Origin: Parapristionchus giblindavisi
Lineage: Eukaryota > Nematoda > Chromadorea > Rhabditida > Diplogasteridae
NCBI GenBank assembly: GCA_943737045.1
Contig: CALSFV010000656.1
Coordinates: 1 to 64,000 of the forward strand
DNA length: 64,000 nt
Direction of reading: 5' to 3'
Shown here in pieces: positions 44,901-59,000 of the stretch. The notes under the pieces are model-generated. The model saw only the letters and a list, made by a program, of their open reading frames with translations. It did not search any database and was not told the DNA's origin. Every line of letters starts with the position of its first letter. The stretch's first letter is position 1. Position numbers and translations under genes: made by a program.

Positions 44901-45402
44901 GTGTCTTTTGTGTATGTGAGAGAAGAGCGATTCACCTTCTCCTCCTCCTCTCCTCTCTCTCTCTATATGTATCCATCTCTCGCTATAACCATATCTCGGA
45001 TTTACAATAAAAATATTTATGAAAATATTGAGCTATATCAAATGGTAGAGCATGTCCAGTCTCACCAGCAATCACAGTCACGAAAAAGTGCGAAACGGCC
45101 ACAGGTATGGCCATTTCCCGCTAGAATTAGCTCCTGAAAATTCGCAATTTTACCTGTAGAGCATAGCGGACGTTGCGAGGCGGGAAACGCGCGCTTCCGC
45201 AGCTCGAACGGATAAGTTTGAAGCAAGTTGTGGTGATTTAAGTGCGAATTGAAACGATTGCCGCGTTATCTGTCAATTTCGCGTTGAAGATGAGCGGTTG
45301 TGAGTTTTTATGAGTTCAGCTTGTCTTGAGCTAATTATCAGGTGTCAAATTAAATTGTAAACGTACGAATAAAGATACACCGATTCGCTCTGGTCGTACA
45401 GA
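41999..45402 (+). repeat. Satellite units 14-17, a 1702-bp dimer duplicated in tandem
   Basis: Units 14 and 16 share the private variant gcaaacatttttcagcc and tctctcactat; units 15 and 17 share the 8-base deletion gaaatgtataaatt. Corresponding sites lie exactly 1702 bases apart. Units 14 and 16 start as subfamily A (ggcctattt, gaaattttaaag) and end as subfamily B (aaatattgag, tacctgtagagc), so they are crossover products with a breakpoint between about 42270 and 42410. After about 43560 units 15 and 17 differ (ctgtcgattt versus ctgtcaattt). Confidence 0.8.
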
Positions 45403-48400
45403 GACGCAATGGATAGAGTACGCGTCTCTCTCGCTCCCCCTTCCCTCTCCCTCTCCCCATGCATAGATAGTCTATACCGTAACTTGCTTGAGCCTGGATC
45501 AAATTGCAAACTTTTTTCAGCCACAAATATGTAATTTGGTATGACGAATTCAGTGAACACACTTTTAGAGAGCGCACGCAACGCTGAAACAGTTACATTG
45601 GCAATTTTGGTCTATTTTTTTCTATTTTCACGACAAAAAAAATCAATTTAAAATGCGATCAGAGAAATGTATAAATTCAGTATTCGACGTAGGCTAGACG
45701 GGTTAGGTGGCGTTGGTCGCCGTAGCGGCGGCAGGGGAGGTGTGTATGTGTCTTTTGTGTATGTGAGAGAAGAGCGATTCACCTTCTCCTCCTCCTCTCC
45801 TCTCTCTCTCTCTATATGTATCCATCTCTCGCTATAACCATATCTCGGATTTACAATAAAAATATTTATGAAAATATTGAGCTATATCAAATGGTAGAGC
45901 ATGTCCAGTCTCACCAGCAATCACAGTCACGAAAAAGTGCGAAACGGCCACAGGTATGGCCATTTCCCGCTAGAATTAGCTCCTGAAAATTCGCAATTTT
46001 ACCTGTAGAGCATAGCGGACGTTGCGAGGCGGGAAACGCGCGCTTCCGCAGCTCGAACGGATAAGTTTGAAGCAAGTTGTGGTGATTTAAGTGCGAATTG
46101 AAACGATTGCCGCGTTATCTGTCAATTTCGCGTTGAAGATGAGCGGTTGTGAGTTTTTATGAGTTCAGCTTGTCTTGAGCTAATTATCAGGTGTCAAATT
46201 AAATTGTAAACGTACGAATAAAGATACACCGATTCGCTCTGGTCGTACAGAGACGCAATGGATAGAGTACGCGTCTCTCTCGCTCCCCCTTCCCTCTCCC
46301 TCTCCCCATGCATAGATAGTCTATACCGTAACTTGCTTGAGCCTGGATCAAATTGCAAACTTTTTTCAGCCACAAATATGTAATTTGGTATGACGAATTC
46401 AGTGAACACACTTTTAGAGAGCGCACGCAACGCTGAAACAGTTACATTGGCAATTTTGGTCTATTTTTTTCTATTTTCACGACAAAAAAAATCAATTTAA
46501 AATGCGATCAGAGAAATGTATAAATTCAGTATTCGACGTAGGCTAGACGGGTTAGGTGGCGTTGGTCGCCGTAGCGGCGGCAGGGGAGGTGTGTATGTGT
46601 CTTTTGTGTATGTGAGAGAAGAGCGATTCACCTTCTCCTCCTCCTCTCCTCTCTCTCTCTATATGTATCCATCTCTCGCTATAACCATATCTCGGATTTA
46701 CAATAAAAATATTTATGAAAATATTGAGCTATATCAAATGGTAGAGCATGTCCAGTCTCACCAGCAATCACAGTCACGAAAAAGTTCGAAACGGCCACAG
46801 GTATGGCCATATCCCGCTCGAATTAGCTCCTGAAAATTCGCAATTTTACCTGTAGAGCATAGCGGACGTTGCGAGGCGGGAAACGCGCGCTTCCGCAGCT
46901 CGAACGGATAAGTTTGAAGCAAGTTGTGGTGATTTAAGTGCGAATTGAAACGATTGCCGCGTTATCTGTCAATTTCGCGTTGAAGATGAGCGGTTGTGAG
47001 TTTTTATGAGTTCAGCTTGTCTTGAGCTAATTATCAGGTGTCAAATTAAATTGTAAACGTACGAATAAAGATACACCGATTCGCTCTGGTCGTACAGAGA
47101 CGCAATGGATAGAGTACGCGTCTCTCTCGCTCCCCCTTCCCTCTCCCTCTCCCCATGCATAGATAGTCTATACCGTAACTTGCTTGAGCCTGGATCAAAT
47201 TGCAAACTTTTTTCAGCCACAAATATGTAATTTGGTATGACGAATTCAGTGAACACACTTTTAGAGAGCGCACGCAACGCTGAAACAGTTACATTGGCAA
47301 TTTTGGTCTATTTTTTTCTATTTTCACGACAAAAAAAATCAATTTAAAATGCGATCAGAGAAATGTATAAATTCAGTATTCGACGTAGGCTAGACGGGTT
47401 AGGTGGCGTTGGTCGCCGTAGCGGCGGCAGGGGAGGTGTGTATGTGTCTTTTGTGTATGTGAGAGAAGAGCGATTCACCTTCTCCTCCTCCTCTCCTCTC
47501 TCTCTCTATATGTATCCATCTCTCGCTATAACCATATCTCGGATTTACAATAAAAATATTTATGAAAATATTGAGCTATATCAAATGGTAGAGCATGTCC
47601 AGTCTCACCAGCAATCACAGTCACGAAAAAGTTCGAAACGGCCACAGGTATGGCCATATCCCGCTCGAATTAGCTCCTGAAAATTCGCAATTTTACCTGT
47701 AGAGCATAGCGGACGTTGCGAGGCGGGAAACGCGCGCTTCCGCAGCTCGAACGGATAAGTTTGAAGCAAGTTTTGGTGATTTAAGTGCGAATTGTAACGA
47801 TTGCCGCGTTATCTGTCGATTTCGCGTTGAAGAAGAGCGGTTGTGAGTTTTTATGAGTTCACCTTGTCTTGAGCTAATTATCAGGTGTCAAATTAAATTG
47901 TAAACGTACGAATAAATATACAACGATTCGCTCTGGTCGTACAGAGACGCAATGGATAGAGTACGCGTCTCTCTCGCTCCCCCTTCCCTCTCCCTCTCCC
48001 CATGCATAGATAGTCTATACCGTAACTTGCTTGAGCCTGGATCAAATTGCAAACTTTTTTCAGCCACAAATATGTAATTTGGTATGACGAATTCAGTGAA
48101 CACACTTTTAGAGAGCGCACGCAACGCTGAAACAGTTACATTGGCAATTTTGGTCTATTTTTTTCTATTTTCACGACAAAAAAAATCAATTTAAAATGCG
48201 ATCAGAGAAATGTATAAATTCAGTATTCGACGTAGGCTAGACGGGTTAGGTGGCGTTGGTCGCCGTAGCGGCGGCAGGGGAGGTGTGTATGTGTCTTTTG
48301 TGTATGTGAGAGAAGACCGATTCACCTTCTCCTCCTCCTCTCCTCTCTCTCTATATGTATCCATCTCTCACTATAACCATATCTCGGATTTACAATAAAA

Positions 48401-49634
48401 TATTTATGAAAATATTGAGCTATATCAAATGGTAGAGCATGTCCAGTCTCACCAGCAATCACAGTCACGAAAAAGTGCGAAACGGCCACAGGTATGGCCA
48501 TATCCCGCTCGAATTAGCTCCTGAAAATTCGCAATTTTACCTGTAGAGCATAGCGGACGTTGCGAGGCGGGAAACGCGCGCTTCCGCAGCTCGAACGGAT
48601 AAGTTTGAAGCAAGTTTTGGTGATTTAAGTGCGAATTGTAACGATTGCCGCGTTATCTGTCGATTTCGCGTTGAAGAAGAGCGGTTGTGAGTTTTTATGA
48701 GTTCAGCTTGTCTTGAGCTAATTATCAGGTGTCAAATTAAATTGTAAACGTACGAATAAAGATACAACGATTCGCTCTGGTCGTACAGAGACGCAATGGA
48801 TAGAGTACGCGTCTCTCTCGCTCCCCCTTCCCTCTCCCTCTCCCCATGCATAGATAGTCTAGACCGTAACTTGCTCGAGCCTGGATCAAATTGCAAACTT
48901 TTTTCAGCCACAAATATGTAATTTGGTATGACGAATTCAGTGAACACACTTTTAGAGAGCGCACGCAACGCTGAAACAGTTACATTGGTAATTTTGGTCT
49001 ATTTTTTCTATGTTCACGACAAAAAAATCAATTTAAAATGCGATCAGAGAAATGTATAAATTCAGTATTCGACGTAGGCTAGACGGGTTAGGTGGCGTTG
49101 GTCGCCGTCGCGGCGGTAGGGGAGGTGTGTATGTGTCTTTTGTGTATGTGAGAGAAGAGCGATTCACCTTCTCCTCCTCCTCTCCTCTCTCTCTCTATAT
49201 GTATCCATCTCTCGCTATAACCATATCTCGGATTTACAATAAAAATATTTATGAAAATATTGAGCTATATCAAATGGTAGAGCATGTCCAGTCTCACCAG
49301 CAATCACAGTCACGAAAAAGTGCGAAACGGCCACAGGTATGACCATATCCCGCTCGAATTAGCTCCTGAAAATTCGCAATTTTACCTGTAGAGCATAGCG
49401 GACGTTGCGAGGCGGGAAACGCGCGCTTCCGCAGCTCGAACGGATAAGTTTGAAGCAAGTTTTGGTGATTTAAGTGCGAATTGTAGCGATTGCCGCGTTA
49501 TCTGTCGATTTCGCGTTGAAGAAGAGCGGTTGTGAGTTTTTATGAGTTCAGCTTGTCTTGAGCTAATTATCAGGTGTCAAATTAAATTGTAAACGTACGA
49601 ATAAAGATACACCGATTCGCTCTGGTCGTACAGA
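45403..49634 (+). repeat. Satellite units 18-22, subfamily B
   Basis: Subfamily B has ggtctattttt, gaaatgtataaatt, aaatattgag and tacctgtagagc. Units 20-22 carry caagttttgg and unit 22 has a shortened T run (attttttctatg) and A run; units 21 and 22 are the shortest in the array (844 and 845). Confidence 0.75.
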
Positions 49635-52600
49635 GACGCAATGGATAGAGTACGCGTCTCTCTCGCTCCCCCTTCCCTCTCCCTCTCCCCATGCATAGAT
49701 AGTCTATACCGTAACTTGCTTGAGCCTGGATCAAATTGCAAACTTTTTTCAGCCACAAATATGTAATTTGGTATGACGAATTCAGTGAACACACTTTTAG
49801 AGAGCGCACGCAACGCTGAAACAGTTACATTGGCAATTTTGGTCTATTTTTTTCTATTTTCACGACAAAAAAAATCAATTTAAAATGCGATCAGAGAAAT
49901 GTATAAATTCAGTATTCGACGTAGGCTAGACGGGTTAGGTGGCGTTGGTCGCCGTAGCGGCGGCAGGGGAGGTGTGTATGTGTCTTTTGTGTATGTGAGA
50001 GAAGAGCGATTCACCTTCTCCTCCTCCTCTCCTCTCTCTCTCTCTATATGTATCCATCTCTCGCTATAACCATATCTCGGATTTACAATAAAAATATTTA
50101 TGAAAATATTGAGCTATATCAAATGGTAGAGCATGTCCAGTCTCACCAGCAATCACAGTCACGAAAAAGTTCGAAACGGCCACAGGTATGACCATATCCC
50201 GCTCGAATTAGCTCCTGAAAATTCGCAATTTTACCTGTAGAGCATAGCGGACGTTGCGAGGCGGGAAACGCGCGCTTCCGCAGCTCGAACGGATAAGTTT
50301 GAAGCAAGTTGTGGTGATTTAAGTGCGAATTGAAACGATTGCCGCGTTATCTGTCAATTTCGCGTTGAAGATGAGCGGTTGTGAGTTTTTATGAGTTCAG
50401 CTTGTCTTGAGCTAATTATCAGGTGTCAAATTAAATTGTAAACGTACGAATAAAGATACACCGATTCGCTCTGGTCGTACAGAGACGCAATGGATAGAGT
50501 ACGCGTCTCTATCGCTCCCCCTTCCCTCTCCCTCTCCCCATGCATAGATAGTCTATACCGTAACTTGCTTGAGCCTGGATCAAATTGCAAACTTTTTTCA
50601 GCCACAAATATGTAATTTGGTATGACGAATTCAGTGAACACACTTTTAGAGAGCGCACGCAACGCTGAAACAGTTACATTGGCAATTTTGGTCTATTTTT
50701 TTCTATTTTCACGACAAAAAAAATCAATTTAAAATGCGATCAGAGAAATGTATAAATTCAGTATTCGACGTAGGCTAGACGGGTTAGGTGGAGTTGGTCG
50801 CCGTCGCGGCGGTAGGGGAGGTGTGTATGTGTCTTTTGTGTATGTGAGAGAAGAGCGATTCACCTTCTCCTCCTCCTCTCCTCTCTCTCTCTCTATATGT
50901 ATCCATCTCTCGCTATAACCATATCTCGGATTTACAATAAAAATATTTATGAAAATATTGAGCTATATCAAATGGTAGAGCATGTCCAGTCTCACCAGCA
51001 ATCACAGTCACGAAAAAGTTCGAAACGGCCACAGGTATGACCATATCCCGCTCGAATTAGCTCCTGAAAATTCGCAATTTTACCTGTAGAGCATAGCGGA
51101 CGTTGCGAGGCGGGAAACGCGCGCTTCCGCAGCTCGAACGGATAAGTTTGAAGCAAGTTTTGGTGATTTAAGTGCGAATTGTAGCGATTGCCGCGTTATC
51201 TGTCGATTTCGCGTTGAAGAAGAGCGGTTGTGAGTTTTTATGAGTTCAGCTTGTCTTGAGCTAATTATCAGGTGTCAAATTAAATTGTAAACGTACGAAT
51301 AAAGATACACCGATTCGCTCTGGTCGTACAGAGACGCAATGGATAGAGTACGCGTCTCTCTCGCTCCCCCTTCCCTCTCCCTCTCCCCATGCATAGATAG
51401 TCTATACCGTAACTTGCTTGAGCCTGGATCAAATTGCAAACTTTTTTCAGCCACAAATATGTAATTTGGTATGACGAATTCAGTGAACACACTTTTAGAG
51501 AGCGCACGCAACGCTGAAACAGTTACATTGGCAATTTTGGTCTATTTTTTTCTATTTTCACGACAAAAAAAATCAATTTAAAATGCGATCAGAGAAATGT
51601 ATAAATTCAGTATTCGACGTAGGCTAGACGGGTTAGGTGGCGTTGGTCGCCGTAGCGGCGGCAGGGGAGGTGTGTATGTGTCTTTTGTGTATGTGAGAGA
51701 AGAGCGATTCACCTTCTCCTCCTCCTCTCCTCTCTCTCTCTCTATATGTATCCATCTCTCGCTATAACCATATCTCGGATTTACAATAAAAATATTTATG
51801 AAAATATTGAGCTATATCAAATGGTAGAGCATGTCCAGTCTCACCAGCAATCACAGTCACGAAAAAGTTCGAAACGGCCACAGGTATGACCATATCCCGC
51901 TCGAATTAGCTCCTGAAAATTCGCAATTTTACCTGTAGAGCATAGCGGACGTTGCGAGGCGGGAAACGCGCGCTTCCGCAGCTCGAACGGATAAGTTTGA
52001 AGCAAGTTGTGGTGATTTAAGTGCGAATTGAAACGATTGCCGCGTTATCTGTCAATTTCGCGTTGAAGATGAGCGGTTGTGAGTTTTTATGAGTTCAGCT
52101 TGTCTTGAGCTAATTATCAGGTGTCAAATTAAATTGTAAACGTACGAATAAAGATACACCGATTCGCTCTGGTCGTACAGAGACGCAATGGATAGAGTAC
52201 GCGTCTCTATCGCTCCCCCTTCCCTCTCCCTCTCCCCATGCATAGATAGTCTATACCGTAACTTGCTTGAGCCTGGATCAAATTGCAAACTTTTTTCAGC
52301 CACAAATATGTAATTTGGTATGACGAATTCAGTGAACACACTTTTAGAGAGCGCACGCAACGCTGAAACAGTTACATTGGCAATTTTGGTCTATTTTTTT
52401 CTATTTTCACGACAAAAAAAATCAATTTAAAATGCGATCAGAGAAATGTATAAATTCAGTATTCGACGTAGGCTAGACGGGTTAGGTGGAGTTGGTCGCC
52501 GTCGCGGCGGTAGGGGAGGTGTGTATGTGTCTTTTGTGTATGTGAGAGAAGAGCGATTCACCTTCTCCTCCTCCTCTCCTCTCTCTCTCTCTATATGTAT

Positions 52601-53030
52601 CCATCTCTCGCTATAACCATATCTCGGATTTACAATAAAAATATTTATGAAAATATTGAGCTATATCAAATGGTAGAGCATGTCCAGTCTCACCAGCAAT
52701 CACAGTCACGAAAAAGTTCGAAACGGCCACAGGTATGACCATATCCCGCTCGAATTAGCTCCTGAAAATTCGCAATTTTACCTGTAGAGCATAGCGGACG
52801 TTGCGAGGCGGGAAACGCGCGCTTCCGCAGCTCGAACGGATAAGTTTGAAGCAAGTTTTGGTGATTTAAGTGCGAATTGTAGCGATTGCCGCGTTATCTG
52901 TCGATTTCGCGTTGAAGAAGAGCGGTTGTGAGTTTTTATGAGTTCAGCTTGTCTTGAGCTAATTATCAGGTGTCAAATTAAATTGTAAACGTACGAATAA
53001 AGATACACCGATTCGCTCTGGTCGTACAGA
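49635..53030 (+). repeat. Satellite units 23-26, a 1698-bp dimer duplicated in tandem
   Basis: Units 24 and 26 share gtctctatcgctc and ggagttggtcgccgtcgcgg; units 23 and 25 have gtctctctcgctc and gttggtcgccgtagcggcgg, then cagg. The private sites at 50510 and 52208 are exactly 1698 bases apart. This is a true two-unit higher-order repeat. Confidence 0.85.
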
Positions 53031-56000
53031 GACGCAATGGATAGAGTACGCGTCTCTCTCGCTCCCCCTTCCCTCTCCCTCTCCCCATGCATAGATAGTC
53101 TATACCGTAACTTGCTTGAGCCTGGATCAAATTGCAAACTTTTTTCAGCCACAAATATGTAATTTGGTATGACGAATTCAGTGAACACACTTTTAGAGAG
53201 CGCACGCAACGCTGAAACAGTTACATTGGCAATTTTGGTCTATTTTTTTCTATTTTCACGACAAAAAAAATCAATTTAAAATGCGATCAGAGAAATGTAT
53301 AAATTCAGTATTCGACGTAGGCTAGACGGGTTAGGTGGCGTTGGTCGCCGTCGCGGCGGTAGGGGAGGTGTGTATGTGTCTTTTGTGTATGTGAGAGAAG
53401 AGCGATTCACCTTCTCCTCCTCCTCTCCTCTCTCTCTCTCTATATGTATCCATCTCTCGCTATAACCATATCTCGGATTTACAATAAAAATATTTATGAA
53501 AATATTGAGCTATATCAAATGGTAGAGCATGTCCAGTCTCACCAGCAATCACAGTCACGAAAAAGTGCGAAACGGCCACAGGTATGACCATATCCCGCTC
53601 GAATTAGCTCCTGAAAATTCGCAATTTTACCTGTAGAGCATAGCGGACGTTGCGAGGCGGGAAACGCGCGCTTCCGCAGCTCGAACGGATAAGTTTGAAG
53701 CAAGTTTTGGTGATTTAAGTGCGAATTGTAGCGATTGCCGCGTTATCTGTCGATTTCGCGTTGAAGAAGAGCGGTTGTGAGTTTTTATGAGTTCAGCTTG
53801 TCTTGAGCTAATTATCAGGTGTCAAATTAAATTGTAAACGTACGAATAAAGATACACCGATTCGCTCTGGTCGTACAGAGACGCAATGGATAGAGTACGC
53901 GTCTCTCTCGCTCCCCCTTCCCTCTCCCTCTCCCCATGCATAGATAGTCTATACCGTAACTTGCTTGAGCCTGGATCAAATTGCAAACTTTTTTCAGCCA
54001 CAAATATGTAATTTGGTATGACGAATTCAGTGAACACACTTTTAGAGAGCGCACGCAACGCTGAAACAGTTACATTGGCAATTTTGGTCTATTTTTTTCT
54101 ATTTTCACGACAAAAAAAATCAATTTAAAATGCGATCAGAGAAATGTATAAATTCAGTATTCGACGTAGGCTAGACGGGTTAGGTGGCGTTGGTCGCCGT
54201 AGCGGCGGCAGGGGAGGTGTGTATGTGTCTTTTGTGTATGTGAGAGAAGAGCGATTCACCTTCTCCTCCTCCTCTCCTCTCTCTCTCTCTATATGTATCC
54301 ATCTCTCGCTATAACCATATCTCGGATTTACAATAAAAATATTTATGAAAATATTGAGCTATATCAAATGGTAGAGCATGTCCAGTCTCACCAGCAATCA
54401 CAGTCACGAAAAAGTTCGAAACGGCCACAGGTATGGCCATATCCCGCTCGAATTAGCTCCTGAAAATTCGCAATTTTACCTGTAGAGCATAGCGGACGTT
54501 GCGAGGCGGGAAACGCGCGCTTCCGCAGCTCGAACGGATAAGTTTGAAGCAAGTTGTGGTGATTTAAGTGCGAATTGAAACGATTGCCGCGTTATCTGTC
54601 AATTTCGCGTTGAAGATGAGCGGTTGTGAGTTTTTATGAGTTCAGCTTGTCTTGAGCTAATTATCAGGTGTCAAATTAAATTGTAAACGTACGAATAAAG
54701 ATACACCGATTCGCTCTGGTCGTACAGAGACGCAATGGATAGAGTACGCGTCTCTCTCGCTCCCCCTTCCCTCTCCCTCTCCCCATGCATAGATAGTCTA
54801 TACCGTAACTTGCTTGAGCCTGGATCAAATTGCAAACTTTTTTCAGCCACAAATATGTAATTTGGTATGACGAATTCAGTGAACACACTTTTAGAGAGCG
54901 CACGCAACGCTGAAACAGTTACATTGGCAATTTTGGTCTATTTTTTTCTATTTTCACGACAAAAAAAAATCAATTTAAAATGCGATCAGAGAAATGTATA
55001 AATTCAGTATTCGACGTAGGCTAGACGGGTTAGGTGGCGTTGGTCGCCGTAGCGGCGGTAGGGGAGGTGTGTATGTGTCTTTTGTGTATGTGAGAGAAGA
55101 GCGATTCACCTTCTCCTCCTCCTCTCCTCTCTCTCTCTCTCTATATGTATCCATCTCTCGCTATAACCATATCTCGGATTTACAATAAAAATATTTATGA
55201 AAATATTGAGCTATATCAAATGGTAGAGCATGTCCAGTCTCACCAGCAATCACAGTCACGAAAAAGTTCGAAACGGCCACAGGTATGACCATATCCCGCT
55301 CGAATTAGCTCCTGAAAATTCGCAATTTTACCTGTAGAGCATAGCGGACGTTGCGAGGCGGGAAACGCGCGCTTCCGCAGCTCGAACGGATAAGTTTGAA
55401 GCAAGTTGTGGTGATTTAAGTGCGAATTGAAACGATTGCCGCGTTATCTGTCAATTTCGCGTTGAAGATGAGCGGTTGTGAGTTTTTATGAGTTCAGCTT
55501 GTCTTGAGCTAATTATCAGGTGTCAAATTAAATTGTAAACGTACGAATAAAGATACACCGATTCGCTCTGGTCGTACAGAGACGCAATGGATAGAGTACG
55601 CGTCTCTCTCGCTCCCCCTTCCCTCTCCCTCTCCCCATGCATAGATAGTCTATACCGTAACTTGCTTGAGCCTGGATCAAATTGCAAACTTTTTTCAGCC
55701 ACAAATATGTAATTTGGTATGACGAATTCAGTGAACACACTTTTAGAGAGCGCACGCAACGCTGAAACAGTTACATTGGCAATTTTGGTCTATTTTTTTC
55801 TATTTTCACGACAAAAAAAAATCAATTTAAAATGCGATCAGAGAAATGTATAAATTCAGTATTCGACGTAGGCTAGACGGGTTAGGTGGCGTTGGTCGCC
55901 GTAGCGGCGGTAGGGGAGGTGTGTATGTGTCTTTTGTGTATGTGAGAGAAGAGCGATTCACCTTCTCCTCCTCCTCTCCTCTCTCTCTCTCTCTATATGT

Positions 56001-59000
56001 ATCCATCTCTCGCTATAACCATATCTCGGATTTACAATAAAAATATTTATGAAAATATTGAGCTATATCAAATGGTAGAGCATGTCCAGTCTCACCAGCA
56101 ATCACAGTCACGAAAAAGTTCGAAACGGCCACAGGTATGACCATATCCCGCTCGAATTAGCTCCTGAAAATTCGCAATTTTACCTGTAGAGCATAGCGGA
56201 CGTTGCGAGGCGGGAAACGCGCGCTTCCGCAGCTCGAACGGATAAGTTTGAAGCAAGTTGTGGTGATTTAAGTGCGAATTGAAACGATTGCCGCGTTATC
56301 TGTCAATTTCGCGTTGAAGATGAGCGGTTGTGAGTTTTTATGAGTTCAGCTTGTCTTGAGCTAATTATCAGGTGTCAAATTAAATTGTAAACGTACGAAT
56401 AAAGATACACCGATTCGCTCTGGTCGTACAGAGACGCAATGGATAGAGTACGCGTCTCTCTCGCTCCCCCTTCCCTCTCCCTCTCCCCATGCATAGATAG
56501 TCTATACCGTAACTTGCTTGAGCCTGGATCAAATTGCAAACTTTTTTCAGCCACAAATATGTAATTTGGTATGACGAATTCAGTGAACACACTTTTAGAG
56601 AGCGCACGCAACGCTGAAACAGTTACATTGGCAATTTTGGTCTATTTTTTCTATTTTCACGACAAAAAAAATCAATTTAAAATGCGATCAGAGAAATGTA
56701 TAAATTCAGTATTCGACGTAGGCTAGACGGGTTAGGTGGCGTTGGTCGCCGTAGCGGCGGTAGGGGAGGTGTGTATGTGTCTTTTGTGTATGTGAGAGAA
56801 GAGCGATTCACCTTCTCCTCCTCCTCCTCTCTCTCTCTCTATATGTATCCATCTCTCGCTATAACCATATCTCGGATTTACAATAAAAATATTTATGAAA
56901 ATATTGAGCTATATCAAATGGTAGAGCATGTCCAGTCTCACCAGCAATCACAGTCACGAAAAAGTTCGAAACGGCCACAGGTATGGCCATATCCCGCTCG
57001 AATTAGCTCCTGAAAATTCGCAATTTTACCTGTAGAGCATAGCGGACGTTGCGAGGCGGGAAACGCGCGCTTCCGCAGCTCGAACGGATAAGTTTGAAGC
57101 AAGTTGTGGTGATTTAAGTGCGAATTGAAACGATTGCCGCGTTATCTGTCAATTTCGCGTTGAAGATGAGCGGTTGTGAGTTTTTATGAGTTCAGCTTGT
57201 CTTGAGCTAATTATCAGGTGTCAAATTAAATTGTAAACGTACGAATAAAGATACACCGATTCGCTCTGGTCGTACAGAGACGCAATGGATAGAGTACGCG
57301 TCTCTCTCGCTCCCCCTTCCCTCTCCCTCTCCCCATGCATAGATAGTCTATACCGTAACTTGCTTGAGCCTGGATCAAATTGCAAACTTTTTTCAGCCAC
57401 AAATATGTAATTTGGTATGACGAATTCAGTGAACACACTTTTAGAGAGCGCACGCAACGCTGAAACAGTTACATTGGCAATTTTGGTCTATTTTTTTCTA
57501 TTTTCACGACAAAAAAAATCAAATTAAAATGCGATCAGAGAAATGTATAAATTCAGTATTCGACGTAGGCTAGACGGGTTAGGTGGCGTTGGTCGCCGTA
57601 GCGGCGGTAGGGGAGGTGTGTATGTGTCTTTTGTGTATGTGAGAGAAGAGCGATTCACCTTCTCCTCCTCCTCTCCTCTCTCTCTCTCTATATGTATCCA
57701 TCTCTCGCTATAACCATATCTCGGATTTACAATAAAAATAATTATGAAAATATTGAGCTATATCAAATGGTAGAGCATGTCCAGTCTCACCAGCAATCAC
57801 AGTCACGAAAAAGTTCGAAACGGCCACAGGTATGGCCATATCCCGCTCGAATTAGCTCCTGAAAATTCGCAATTTTACCTGTAGAGCATAGCGGACGTTG
57901 CGAGGCGGGAAACGCGCGCTTCCGCAGCTCGAACGGATAAGTTTGAAGCAAGTTGTGGTGATTTAAGTGCGAATTGAAACGATTGCCGCGTTATCTGTCA
58001 ATTTCGCGTTGAAGATGAGCGGTTGTGAGTTTTTATGAGTTCAGCTTGTCTTGAGCTAATTATCAGGTGTCAAATTAAATTGTAAACGTACGAATAAAGA
58101 TACACCGATTCGCTCTGGTCGTACAGAGACGCAATGGATAGAGTACGCGTCTCTCTCGCTCCCCCTTCCCTCTCCCTCTCCCCATGCATAGATAGTCTAT
58201 ACCGTAACTTGCTTGAGCCTGAATCAAATTGCAAACTTTTTTCAGCCACAAATATGTAATTTGGTATGACGAATTCAGTGAACACACTTTTAGAGAGCGC
58301 ACGCAACGCTGAAACAGTTACATTGGCAATTTTGGTCTATTTTTTCTATTTTCACGACAAAAAAAATCAATTTAAAATGCGATCAGAGAAATGTATAAAT
58401 TCAGTATTCGACGTAGGCTAGACGGGTTAGGTGGCGTTGGTCGCCGTAGCGGCGGTAGGGGAGGTGTGTATGTGTCTTTTGTGTATGTGAGAGAAGAGCG
58501 ATTCACCTTCTCCTCCTCCTCTCCTCTCTCTCTCTCTATATGTATCCATCTCTCGCTATAACCATATCTCGGATTTACAATAAAAATATTTATGAAAATA
58601 TTGAGCTATATCAAATGGTAGAGCATGTCCAGTCTCACCAGCAATCACAGTCACGAAAAAGTTCGAAACGGCCACAGGTATGGCCATATCCCGCTCGAAT
58701 TAGCTCCTGAAAATTCGCAATTTTACCTGTAGAGCATAGCGGACGTTGCGAGGCGGGAAACGCGCGCTTCCGCAGCTCGAACGGATAAGTTTGAAGCAAG
58801 TTGTGGTGATTTAAGTGCGAATTGAAACGATTGCCGCGTTATCTGTCAATTTCGCGTTGAAGATGAGCGGTTGTGAGTTTTTATGAGTTCAGCTTGTCTT
58901 GAGCTAATTATCAGGTGTCAAATTAAATTGTAAACGTACGAATAAAGATACACCGATTCGCTCTGGTCGTACAGAGACGCAATGGATAGAGTACGCGTCT

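Noticed and set aside
43118..57013. Plus-strand 105-codon frame in some later satellite units
   Set aside because: It exists only when the CT tract has one length; two-base changes shift the frame in neighbouring units, and the ATG comes from an 8-base deletion.
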